Shown: one piece after another, positions 1 to 6,166 of the stretch | How the letters are laid out: the number at the start of each line of letters is the position of its first letter | Numbering within the stretch: position 1 is the first letter of the stretch | Origin: JAVVEW01 sp032251045 | GTDB taxonomy: Bacteria > Pseudomonadota > Gammaproteobacteria > Methylococcales > Methylomonadaceae | Length of the DNA: 10,575 nucleotides | Direction: 5' to 3' | Assembly: GCA_032251045.1 (NCBI GenBank) | Contig: JAVVEW010000068.1 | Span: 1 to 10,575 of the forward strand | Notes under the pieces: model-generated | Seen by the model: the letters and a program-made list of their open reading frames with translations, nothing else | What the model was told of the DNA's origin: nothing | Databases searched by the model: none | Program-made: the position numbers and the translations under genes

Positions 1-217
1 GTTACAAGAGGTTCAGGCGATTAAGAATACGTATTCACGGATTTAACACCTAAGGGTCGAGTAGACCGATTTCTTTCTATATTTAAGTTTAAGTGGGGGG
101 CTTTTAGTTCCTTTCAGCCATAACGCTGCCGACTTGTTTTAGCAACCATGACCGGCTTAGGCCGGTGAACGGTTACCTGTACGACACCTTCGACAAAACG
201 TCTTTAGGCGTGAACGC
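1..217. other. Non-coding left end, no gene recognised
   Basis: No reading frame of useful length with family resemblance was seen in either strand here. The stretch lies downstream of the GGDEF gene and is relatively AT-rich. It contains a perfect six-base-pair hairpin at 151-166 and a smaller one, GGTC-GAGTA-GACC, at 56-68. I compared it by eye with common riboswitch cores (c-di-GMP-I, TPP, cobalamin) and saw no match. It may be a 3' flank, a leader of a gene beyond the left edge, or degraded DNA. Confidence 0.4.
151..166. repeat. Perfect inverted repeat ACCGGC-TTAG-GCCGGT
   Basis: Six-base arms around a four-base loop, 52 bases past the stop of the GGDEF gene on the minus strand. There is no T-run on its minus-strand 3' side (the bases read CATGGTTGCTAAAAC), so it is a poor intrinsic terminator for that gene. 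It could be a structural element of an RNA or a chance palindrome. Confidence 0.4.
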
Positions 218-874
218 TTACTTACGTTTATCACGCTTATCGCGATACATCTTCTGATCCGCATCGTTAAGCAGAACACTACCATCCTTGCCATTATCGG
301 GATAAAGGCTAATGCCGATACTGGCGCCCGGCAGCACCGTTTCAGTTTTGATGGTGCAGGGCTGTTTCAGATGTTCATAGAGTTTTCGGGTAAGGTCCTG
401 GGCACTTTCCAAGGTATCGATGTCTTGCAGAATCACCAAGAATTCATCGCCACCTAAACGCCCAACGTAGTCAGCCTTACGCACGGCTTGCGTTAAGCGT
501 TGCGCGACAATTTTCAGCAACAAATCCCCGGCATCATGCCCTAAACGATCATTAACGGCCTTAAAATCATTCAAATCAAGAAATAAAAGGGCAACTTTGG
601 CTTGCTTGCGTGCAGCCATTGTCAAGGCACGTTCGAGCAATTCCAAAATCAAACTGCGATTAGCCAGCCCGGTTAAATTATCATAATGCGCGGCTTGTTT
701 TAATTGCTGTTCCAGTTGTTTGCGTTCAGTAATATCACGCGCCATACAAAGCATAAAATTATTGCGATCATATTTACTTTTGAATGGCGCATTCAGCCAT
801 TCGCACATAATCTGACTGCCGTCTTTTTTCAGATTGGTATTTTCATGCTGAATAACGCTAGCTTGCTGATGCAC
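218..874 (-). CDS. 5'-truncated PAS-GGDEF diguanylate cyclase (possible pseudogene)
   Basis: The product would make cyclic di-GMP from two GTP. Residues 1-60, counted from the GTG at 874, match the C-terminal half of a PAS domain with its PAC segment: N-L-K-K-D-G near 14-19, C-E-W near 24-26, then D-I-T-E-R-K at 47-52. A complete GGDEF domain follows from about 62: F-L-D-L-N-D-F-K near 98-105, the inhibitory-site motif R-K-A-D at 132-135, and the G-G-D-E-F signature at 141-145 exactly five residues later. The catalytic domain therefore looks intact. The PAS resemblance continues upstream of the GTG to an in-frame stop at 926-928 (about 17 more residues, including D-R-V-L-E-P-V), so the gene has lost the first half of its PAS domain and everything before it. 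No in-frame ATG or clear ribosome binding site precedes the GTG. The other candidate start is the ATG at 808. The frame begins only about 40 bases after the rapZ stop and is more AT-rich than its neighbours. Whether it is still translated is unclear. Confidence 0.7.
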   Translation of the reverse strand: MHQQASVIQHENTNLKKDGSQIMCEWLNAPFKSKYDRNNFMLCMARDITERKQLEQQLKQAAHYDNLTGLANRSLILELLERALTMAARKQAKVALLFLDLNDFKAVNDRLGHDAGDLLLKIVAQRLTQAVRKADYVGRLGGDEFLVILQDIDTLESAQDLTRKLYEHLKQPCTIKTETVLPGASIGISLYPDNGKDGSVLLNDADQKMYRDKRDKRK

Positions 875-944
875 GTTATCAAGAATGGCTTTGATTTGTA
901 AACTGACCGGTTCGAGAACCCGATCTTAACAGCATCGGCTGGCC

Positions 945-978
945 GAACTTGACGTGTGGGTGGGGGTCAAGCAAGTTC
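945..978. repeat. Imperfect inverted repeat across the rapZ stop
   Basis: GAACTTGAC at 945-953 can pair with GTCAAG at 966-971 and GTTC at 975-978, with a three-base bulge. It covers the rapZ stop codon (967-969). No T-run follows on the minus strand, so it does not look like a normal rho-independent terminator. It marks the junction between rapZ and the broken cyclase. Confidence 0.3.
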
Positions 979-1824
979 CCGGTGTCGGACGATGACATAT
1001 AAGCCGGCATTGCGATAATACTCGGTCAGGGCCTCGACCATGTATACCGACCGATGCCGGCCACCGGTGCAGCCGATGGCGATGGTTAAATAGCTGCGGC
1101 CTTCGTCCTCAAAGCGCGGAATCCAGCGCTGCAGAAACGTGGCGACATCTTGAAAATACTCTTCCACATGGGGGTTGGCTTGTAAAAATTCCATCACTGG
1201 CCGGTCTTTGCCGGTTAATTCGCGTAGTTCTGGCAGCCAGTGTGGGTTGGGCAAGCTTCGGACATCAAAGACAAAATCTGCATCTAAAGGCGCGCCATGC
1301 TTAAAACCAAACGATTGAAACTGAATGGCGGTGTGACGAATGCTGCGTTCCCCCACGATTTCCTTAATCAAATCACGCAATTGGTGATAATGGGTGCGTG
1401 AGGTGTCAATCACCAGGTCGGCGCTGAGCGCCAAGGGTTCGAGCATTTCGCGCTCTATGGCCAGGGCTTCTTTTAATGATAACTGCATCTCCGTCAAGGG
1501 GTGGCGACGCCGGGTTTCGCTGTAGCGCTGTAGCAATGTCGTTTCGCAGGCGCGCATGAACAGCACCTGACAGTTGATGTTTTTCCGGGCAATGGCTTGT
1601 AGCTTGTCGGTAAAGTGGCGCAAACTTTCGCCGTGATTGCGTGCATCAATACCGATGGCGGTTTTTTGAAAGTTGCGGCGCTCTTTGAGCATTACAGTAT
1701 CGACAAAGGTCTCGAGCATGGATGCGGGCAGGTTGTCGATACAGTAATAGCCACAGTCTTCCAGGGTGGCTAAGGCAATACTTTTTCCAGAACCCGATAA
1801 ACCGCTGACAATCAAAAGTTTCAT
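967..1824 (-). CDS. rapZ: RapZ family nucleotide-binding protein (RNase adapter family)
   Basis: In E. coli RapZ senses glucosamine-6-phosphate and guides RNase E to the small RNA GlmZ, controlling amino-sugar and hence cell-envelope precursor synthesis. Many other bacteria carry the protein (YvcJ/YhbJ family) without those RNAs. The start used is the ATG at 1824, giving M-K-L-L-I-V-S-G and a 285-residue protein against 284 in E. coli. A GTGGAGG stretch upstream is a plausible ribosome site, though rather distant. The frame is open further upstream to 1878, but that part does not resemble the family. Visible motifs are the Walker A loop G-L-S-G-S-G-K-S at 8-15, C-I-D-N-L-P at 28-33, S-E-T-R-R-R-H-P-L near 102-110, S-F-G-F-K-H-G near 171-177, V-F-D-V-R near 185-189, and the C-terminal G-C-T-G-G-R-H-R-S-V at 251-260. 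The protein ends in R-H-R-E-L-A and lacks the K-R-K tail of E. coli RapZ. ptsN and npr, its usual neighbours, are absent. Confidence 0.95.
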   Translation of the reverse strand: MKLLIVSGLSGSGKSIALATLEDCGYYCIDNLPASMLETFVDTVMLKERRNFQKTAIGIDARNHGESLRHFTDKLQAIARKNINCQVLFMRACETTLLQRYSETRRRHPLTEMQLSLKEALAIEREMLEPLALSADLVIDTSRTHYHQLRDLIKEIVGERSIRHTAIQFQSFGFKHGAPLDADFVFDVRSLPNPHWLPELRELTGKDRPVMEFLQANPHVEEYFQDVATFLQRWIPRFEDEGRSYLTIAIGCTGGRHRSVYMVEALTEYYRNAGLYVIVRHRELA

Positions 1825-1861
1825 GGGCAATTTTGCCTCCACAAGGCGTAGCGGATAAACA

Positions 1862-1895
1862 CAAGCCGCCTGTTTCAAATGAAACGGACGGCTTG
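1862..1895. repeat. Hairpin in the hpf-rapZ gap (possible attenuator)
   Basis: CAAGCCG at 1862-1868 pairs with CGGCTTG at 1889-1895, and GTTTC at 1871-1875 pairs with GAAAC at 1880-1884 around an AAAT loop. Between them lie one mismatch and two possible pairs. On the minus strand the stem is followed by TGTGTTTATCC, a weak T-rich stretch, and it ends 37 bases before the rapZ start. It could act as a partial terminator or an RNA-processing or stability element between hpf and rapZ. The function is inferred. Confidence 0.45.
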
Positions 1896-1920
1896 AGTGT
1901 CGTTGCGTGTCACTTAAACA

Positions 1921-1942
1921 GAAGCAACGGTTGCTTTGCTTC
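1921..1942. repeat. Inverted repeat GAAGCAA ... TTGCTTC
   Basis: Perfect seven-base arms separated by eight bases; the inner AGCAAC-G-GTTGCT is also palindromic. It lies in the 169-base gap between hpf and rapZ, beside the larger hairpin at 1862-1895. On the minus strand it is followed by TGTTTAAG, not a strong terminator tail. Confidence 0.35.
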
Positions 1943-1993
1943 GCTGATAACTGAAAAACGCATAGCGCGATGATTCAGTCATCAGGACATGTT

Positions 1994-2284
1994 TTAGCGG
2001 TGCTGATTGTTTTTTTCTTTATGTTTGAGAATTTGTCGGTCTAATTTATCGACCATATTGTCGATGGCGACATACATGTCTTCCTGAGTGTCTTCGGCAA
2101 ACAGCTTGGCACCGGCTATCTGGACGGTGGCTTCGGCTTTTTGCGCCAGTTTTTCCACGGTCAAAATCACATGGACATCAGTCACATGGTCAAAATGTCT
2201 TTCCAGTTTTTCGAACTTGTTTTCTACATGCGTGCGCATGGCTTCGGTAACGTCAACATGATGACCGGTAACACTGATTTTCAT
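1994..2284 (-). CDS. hpf: Short ribosome hibernation promoting factor HPF
   Basis: HPF binds the 30S decoding region in starved or stationary cells and, in its short form, promotes 100S ribosome dimers together with RMF. The product is 96 residues (E. coli HPF has 95), starting M-K-I-S-V-T-G-H-H-V and continuing with the family pattern V-T-E-A-M near 12-16, K-F-E-K-L near 23-27, and D-M-Y-V-A-I-D-N-M-V-D-K-L-D-R-Q near 69-84. It lacks the C-terminal dimerisation domain of long HPF. The start at 2284 is supported by a strong AAGGAG site six bases upstream. The open frame running back to 2401 overlaps rpoN and is not family-like. hpf follows rpoN after 82 bases, as in many Gammaproteobacteria, so cotranscription with rpoN or a promoter of its own are both possible. 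Confidence 0.95.
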   Translation of the reverse strand: MKISVTGHHVDVTEAMRTHVENKFEKLERHFDHVTDVHVILTVEKLAQKAEATVQIAGAKLFAEDTQEDMYVAIDNMVDKLDRQILKHKEKNNQHR

Positions 2285-2290
2285 AACAAA

Positions 2291-2296
2291 CTCCTT
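2291..2296 (-). promoter_or_regulatory. Ribosome binding site fixing the hpf start
   Basis: On the minus strand AAGGAG stands six bases before the ATG at 2284. It is the clearest Shine-Dalgarno site in the window and rules against the longer open frame that begins inside rpoN. Confidence 0.8.
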
Positions 2297-2310
2297 GATG
2301 ATAAGTTTAA

Positions 2311-2349
2311 GCGACGCTGGGTGATTTTCCTTAAGGTAAAGGGCGTCGC
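2311..2349. repeat. Inverted repeat in the hpf leader
   Basis: GCGACGC at 2311-2317 and GCGTCGC at 2343-2349 are perfect complements around a 25-base interior that holds the palindrome CCTTAAGG. The structure fills most of the rpoN-hpf gap. An mRNA could fold here ahead of the hpf ribosome site; a role in translation control or processing is speculative. Confidence 0.35.
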
Positions 2350-2366
2350 CGCGTGGTGAGAGGCTT

Positions 2367-3812
2367 TTATAAACGTCGTTTACGTTGGCTTGAGGTGCCA
2401 ATATTCAGGGCCTCTCGATATTTGGCGATGGTTCTTCGAGCGACATCAATGCCTTTTTCCTTGAGCAGGTCGGCTATTTTTTGATCGCTCAAAGGTTTCG
2501 CCGGATTTTCCGAGTCCACCAGCTCTTTGATCAAGGCACGTATCGCGGTGGATGAGCATTCTCCGCCCCCTGTGGTCGATACATGACTGGAAAAGAAATA
2601 CTTGAACTCAAACAATCCCATGGGAGTGCGCATATATTTTTGCGTGGTGACTCGGGAAATCGTCGATTCGTGCATGGCTAAAGCTTCTGCCACGTCACGT
2701 AAAACCATGGGCCGCATGGCAATTGGCCCAAATTCGAAAAAACTTTGTTGCTTGTCAACAATCACGCGCGCCACATTGAGCAGGGTTTCATTGCGACTAT
2801 GCAGGCACTTGAGAAACCAGCGCGCTTCCTGCAAATGGTCGCGCATGCGCTGATTGTCGGTGCTGTTATCGGCGCGCTTGATCAGGCTGAAATAATACGG
2901 GTTCACCTTCAGTTTAGGTACAGTTTCCTGATTCAGGCTAACCTGCCAGCTGCCCTGAACCTTGCTGACATATACATCCGGGATGACATAATCGGGTTCC
3001 GGATCCATGATCAAGGCGCCAGGCTTTGGCGTTAAGGTGCGAAGCAGTGCCAGAACTTGATCCAGTTGTGCGGCATCGATGGTTAATTGTCGCTGCAATT
3101 TGGCGCTATCTTGCTCGATCAGGGTGCTGCTGAATTCGGTTACCAGACGCAGCGCGACATCACGATGCGGCACAGTTTCCGGCAGTTGCCGTAATTGTAA
3201 GGCCAGACACTCGCTTAAATCACGCGCCGCAACGCCGACCGGGTCAAATTGTTGCACACGATGCAGGACGTATTCGAGCTCATCCAACTCCAGTTCGTCC
3301 ATTTGATCCGCCAGCCCTTGCTGCACCGATGACAGCGTTTCGGTCAGATAACCTTCATCATTGATGACATCAATCAACGCAATGGCAATGGCATGGTCGC
3401 GCTCACTGAAGCGGGACAGCTCCAGTTGCCACAATAAATAGTCAGCCAAACTTTGGGCGCAACTGGCCAGGCGCTCAAAACTGTTGTCCTGCTCATCGGT
3501 TAAGGCTTGCGCTATCGGCAAGGTGTCGTAGATGTCGTCCCAGCCGGCATCGAGTGGTAATTCATCGGGAATGCCAGTGTCAATGGCCTGGTCAACCGCA
3601 GCCTCCGGAGTTTCGCGGGTGGCCGGGTATTCGTTTTGTTCGGTGGCCTGGGTTTCTTCCTCATCCACCTCCAGCATCATGTTAGAGTCCAGCGTTTGCT
3701 GGATTTCCAGCTGTAAATCCAGCGTGGACAGCTGCAATAAGCGAATCGCTTGTTGCAGCTGCGGCGTCATGGTCAGGCTTTGACCTAATTTAAGCTGTAA
3801 CGATTGTCTCAT
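2367..3812 (-). CDS. rpoN: RNA polymerase sigma-54 factor RpoN
   Basis: Sigma-54 directs RNA polymerase to -24/-12 promoters that need an AAA+ activator, typically for nitrogen, motility or envelope functions. The protein has 481 residues (E. coli 477). Region I is seen at 1-50, glutamine- and leucine-rich with M-T-P-Q-L-Q-Q-A-I-R-L-L-Q-L at 15-28. An acidic, variable region II follows at about 48-115, then the core-binding region from about 118. The helix-turn-helix is L-R-D-V-A-E-A-L-A-M-H-E-S-T-I-S-R at 371-387, and the diagnostic RpoN box A-R-R-T-I-A-K-Y-R-E is at 458-467. The ATG at 3812 was chosen because it gives M-R-Q-S-L-Q-L-K-L, like M-K-Q-G-L-Q-L in relatives. A GTG at 3821 overlapping the lptB stop is an alternative. 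The start lies five bases after lptB, so the two are surely cotranscribed. Confidence 0.97.
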   Translation of the reverse strand: MRQSLQLKLGQSLTMTPQLQQAIRLLQLSTLDLQLEIQQTLDSNMMLEVDEEETQATEQNEYPATRETPEAAVDQAIDTGIPDELPLDAGWDDIYDTLPIAQALTDEQDNSFERLASCAQSLADYLLWQLELSRFSERDHAIAIALIDVINDEGYLTETLSSVQQGLADQMDELELDELEYVLHRVQQFDPVGVAARDLSECLALQLRQLPETVPHRDVALRLVTEFSSTLIEQDSAKLQRQLTIDAAQLDQVLALLRTLTPKPGALIMDPEPDYVIPDVYVSKVQGSWQVSLNQETVPKLKVNPYYFSLIKRADNSTDNQRMRDHLQEARWFLKCLHSRNETLLNVARVIVDKQQSFFEFGPIAMRPMVLRDVAEALAMHESTISRVTTQKYMRTPMGLFEFKYFFSSHVSTTGGGECSSTAIRALIKELVDSENPAKPLSDQKIADLLKEKGIDVARRTIAKYREALNIGTSSQRKRRL

Positions 3813-3817
3813 AGGCG

Positions 3818-4543
3818 TCACAGACTGAAGTTTTCACCCAAATAAACTTTGCGCACTTTAGGATTATCGATAATTTCCTGGGCGCTGCCTTCGGCAATGA
3901 CCTGGCCCTCGTTCAAAATAAAGGCATGATCGCAAATACCTAAGGTTTCGCGCACATTATGCTCGGTGATAATCACACCGATGCCACGGGTTTTCAGGTG
4001 GCTGATAATGTGTTTGATTTCATCGACGGAAATAGGGTCAACACCGGCAAAAGGTTCGTCCAGCAAAATGAACTTGGGCTCTGAGGCCAGTGCCCGGGCA
4101 ATTTCCACGCGCCGACGTTCGCCGCCGGACAGGCCGTAGGCTTTTTGGTCGCGCAAGTGGCCGACATGAAATTCTTGCAGTAAATCCTCGATCAGGAGTT
4201 CAATTTCGCCTTTGCTTAAATCCGCGCGTATTTGCAGCACCGCACGCAAATTATCGGCAACGGTCAATTTGCGGAAAACCGATGGTTCCTGCGGCAAATA
4301 GCCCAGCCCTAGACGAGCACGCATGTGCATCGGGTAGTGGGTAATATCCAGATCATCGAGTAAAATCTGGCCTCGATCGGCTTTTACCAGCCCCACCAGC
4401 ATGTAAAAACTGGTGGTCTTGCCGGCGCCATTCGGGCCTAACAAGCCCACGATGGAGCCAGATTCCACCGCCAGGTTGACGCCGTTAACCACGGTGCGTT
4501 TCTTGTAGCTTTTAACCAGTTCCCGAGCGCTAAGCTGTGCCAT
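3818..4543 (-). CDS. lptB: LPS export ABC transporter ATP-binding protein LptB
   Basis: LptB is the cytoplasmic ATPase that, as a dimer with LptF and LptG, extracts LPS from the inner membrane and pushes it across the LptC-LptA bridge. The 241 residues equal the E. coli length. All ATPase motifs are present: Walker A G-P-N-G-A-G-K-T at 36-43, Q-loop Gln85 in Y-L-P-Q-E-P, the signature L-S-G-G-E at 138-142, Walker B ending L-L-D-E at 160-163 with catalytic Glu163, and the switch His195 in I-T-E-H-N. It lies nine bases after lptA and five before rpoN. lptF and lptG are not in this window, as is usual because they sit elsewhere in Gammaproteobacteria. Confidence 0.97.
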   Translation of the reverse strand: MAQLSARELVKSYKKRTVVNGVNLAVESGSIVGLLGPNGAGKTTSFYMLVGLVKADRGQILLDDLDITHYPMHMRARLGLGYLPQEPSVFRKLTVADNLRAVLQIRADLSKGEIELLIEDLLQEFHVGHLRDQKAYGLSGGERRRVEIARALASEPKFILLDEPFAGVDPISVDEIKHIISHLKTRGIGVIITEHNVRETLGICDHAFILNEGQVIAEGSAQEIIDNPKVRKVYLGENFSL

Positions 4544-4552
4544 ATTGACCTG

Positions 4553-5062
4553 TTAGTTTTTATTTTTCGGTTGCAAAATCACCCGGACGCGTTTGTTGCC
4601 GGAGGACTGCTCACCCGCTTTGACAATTTCGTTCTTGCTGTCGTAACGAATCAAATCGCTTTCGTAAACATTGCCGTCCTGATTAACCACGGCCTGGTCG
4701 ATCAAAATCAATAATGAGCGTTCAGGGTAATATTCGCCGGTTAATGCTTTGCCGGTAATCAAGCCGCCGTTATCGGGTTGTTGTTGAAAGCGTGCCGGCT
4801 TGCCTTTGGCGATAATCTTGTCGATTTTGCCTTGTTTGAAATAGACCTCCAGGCGGTCGCCGCGCACTTCGAGCGTGCCCTGGGTGGCCACCACATCGCC
4901 GGTGTAAATGCTGATTGCTTTGCTATCGTCATAAGTTGCTGCATTGGAATCGATATAAACCGGCTGGTCGGCATCGCTTTTCAGTGCCCATGCCGCAGGG
5001 CTTGTACATAACCAGGCAATGACCCATAGCCATTTGCCAAGGCATGACTTATTTGAATTCAT
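4553..5062 (-). CDS. lptA: LPS transport periplasmic protein LptA
   Basis: LptA forms the beta-jellyroll bridge in the periplasm that carries LPS from LptC to LptD at the outer membrane. The protein has 169 residues. A signal peptide is visible: Lys5 and Lys10, a hydrophobic stretch at about 11-22, and a cleavage site after A-W-A at 24-26, leaving a mature start L-K-S-D-A-D-Q-P much like that of E. coli LptA. The OstA/LptA pattern follows, with Y-T-G-D-V-V-A-T-Q-G-T-L-E-V near 53-66 and G-K-P-A-R-F near 87-92. The start overlaps the end of lptC by 14 bases, suggesting translational coupling. The C-terminal tail is basic and short. Confidence 0.95.
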   Translation of the reverse strand: MNSNKSCLGKWLWVIAWLCTSPAAWALKSDADQPVYIDSNAATYDDSKAISIYTGDVVATQGTLEVRGDRLEVYFKQGKIDKIIAKGKPARFQQQPDNGGLITGKALTGEYYPERSLLILIDQAVVNQDGNVYESDLIRYDSKNEIVKAGEQSSGNKRVRVILQPKNKN

Positions 5063-5630
5063 AGTGGCCTTTCACGTTTGCGAAGAGTTCGATGGAGACC
5101 GGCTGTTCGTACCAAAGCTTCATGCCAATGCCTTCGGTGCGGTGAGGCGGGCTAAGTAATTCGGCCCAGGCCTGGGTATGGGCATAGGCTTCATCAGGCA
5201 ATACGGTCAGGTCGGAGGTATTGATGGTCAAGGCCCGATTTTTACCCGCCGCCGCACGCTGGATACGCGCTTGACCTTGTAACAGCAGTTGTTTGCGGTC
5301 GGCGGATAAAATGCCTTGTTCCGCCTGAATTTGCCAAGGTGGCTTAGGTTCAACCGCCGTATCGTAAAGTAGCATCACCGGCTGCTCGAAATGGGTGGTG
5401 TTGTCGTCCTGATAATGCGTAACCTTGGCGGCTTTCAGGTGGCTTTTTACCTGGCCTTCGCCGTCCATTTCCCATTTTTCGTAGTCAATGCTGTAATAAT
5501 CCGGAACGTGGCCGGCGCTCTGCCCGGATTTTTTGGCGTCATCCACCGTCAGGCGCGCAACCCAGAAGCTTAGCAATGCCAGCACTGCCGCGTATACATA
5601 AATTTGATAGGAACCGATGCTTAGGCGCAT
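5049..5630 (-). CDS. lptC: LPS export system protein LptC
   Basis: LptC is the bitopic inner-membrane protein that receives LPS from LptBFG and hands it to LptA. The 193 residues match the usual length (about 190). A single membrane segment is seen at about 9-25 (Y-Q-I-Y-V-Y-A-A-V-L-A-L-L-S-F-W-V), followed by a periplasmic jellyroll domain with F-E-Q-P-V-M-L-L-Y near 81-89 and W-Q-I-Q-A-E-Q-G near 99-106. Sequence conservation in LptC is low, so the call rests on length, topology and position between kdsC and lptA. It overlaps kdsC by 10 bases and lptA by 14. Confidence 0.93.
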   Translation of the reverse strand: MRLSIGSYQIYVYAAVLALLSFWVARLTVDDAKKSGQSAGHVPDYYSIDYEKWEMDGEGQVKSHLKAAKVTHYQDDNTTHFEQPVMLLYDTAVEPKPPWQIQAEQGILSADRKQLLLQGQARIQRAAAGKNRALTINTSDLTVLPDEAYAHTQAWAELLSPPHRTEGIGMKLWYEQPVSIELFANVKGHYEFK

Positions 5631-6166
5631 AAATAATGCTCCAGCCGGGCCTGCCAGTGGCCTTGCGCGCGCATCAATAAATCACACACTTCGCGCACCG
5701 CGCCCTGGCCGCCAGGCAATGTGGTGACCCAATCAACATGCGCCGACAGTTCGTCGTGAGCGTCTTGAACGGCCACGGCAAGGCCGGCACGGCGCAATAA
5801 TGGTAAATCCAGCCAGTCATCGCCGACCATGGCGCAGGCCTCGGGAGGCAGCGCCAGGCGCGTCAGTAAGTGGGTAAATACCTCGACCTTGTCTTCATGC
5901 CCCTGGTAAACATGCTCGATACCTAACTGGCGCATTCTGAGTTCGACAATGTCCGAACGCCGCCCGGAAATCACCGCCACCTCGATGCCGCAGCGTTTGA
6001 GCAATTTCAGGCCGTGGCCATCGCGGGCATGGAAGGTTTTGTATTCACGCCCTTCATGATCGAAAAACAGCCGCCCGTCGGTCAGCACGCCATCGACATC
6101 CAGCACCAGCAAACGCACGGCGCGTGCCTTGGCCAGGACGGTATCGGCTACGGTGATCTGGGTCAT
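5621..6166 (-). CDS. kdsC: 3-deoxy-D-manno-octulosonate-8-phosphate phosphatase KdsC
   Basis: KdsC removes phosphate from Kdo-8-phosphate to give Kdo, the sugar that joins lipid A to the LPS core. The 181-residue HAD enzyme shows motif I D-V-D-G-V-L-T-D at 23-30 (nucleophile Asp23, acid/base Asp25), motif II Ser67 in I-S-G-R, motif III Lys93, and motif IV G-D-D at 115-117. H-A-R-D-G-H-G at 46-52 is typical of the C0 subfamily to which KdsC belongs; these enzymes are tetramers without a cap domain. Its ATG shares one base with the kdsD stop (TGATG), and it overlaps lptC by 10 bases. Confidence 0.96.
   Translation of the reverse strand: MTQITVADTVLAKARAVRLLVLDVDGVLTDGRLFFDHEGREYKTFHARDGHGLKLLKRCGIEVAVISGRRSDIVELRMRQLGIEHVYQGHEDKVEVFTHLLTRLALPPEACAMVGDDWLDLPLLRRAGLAVAVQDAHDELSAHVDWVTTLPGGQGAVREVCDLLMRAQGHWQARLEHYLCA

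Noticed and set aside
151..166. Rho-independent terminator of the GGDEF gene
   Set aside because: The stem is sound but no T-run follows it on the minus strand.
1..217. A c-di-GMP riboswitch next to the GGDEF gene
   Set aside because: The conserved core of the class I aptamer is not present, and the stretch lies downstream of the cyclase, not before it.
1825..1878. A longer RapZ starting at 1878
   Set aside because: The family begins directly at M-K-L-L-I-V-S-G; the added residues come from the hairpin-bearing gap.
2285..2401. A longer HPF starting at 2401
   Set aside because: The extra 39 residues overlap the end of rpoN, do not look like HPF, and the strong AAGGAG site supports the ATG at 2284.
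2602..3783. Several plus-strand open frames inside rpoN
   Set aside because: They are antisense to a clear, full-length rpoN and have serine- and arginine-rich low-complexity translations typical of shadow frames.
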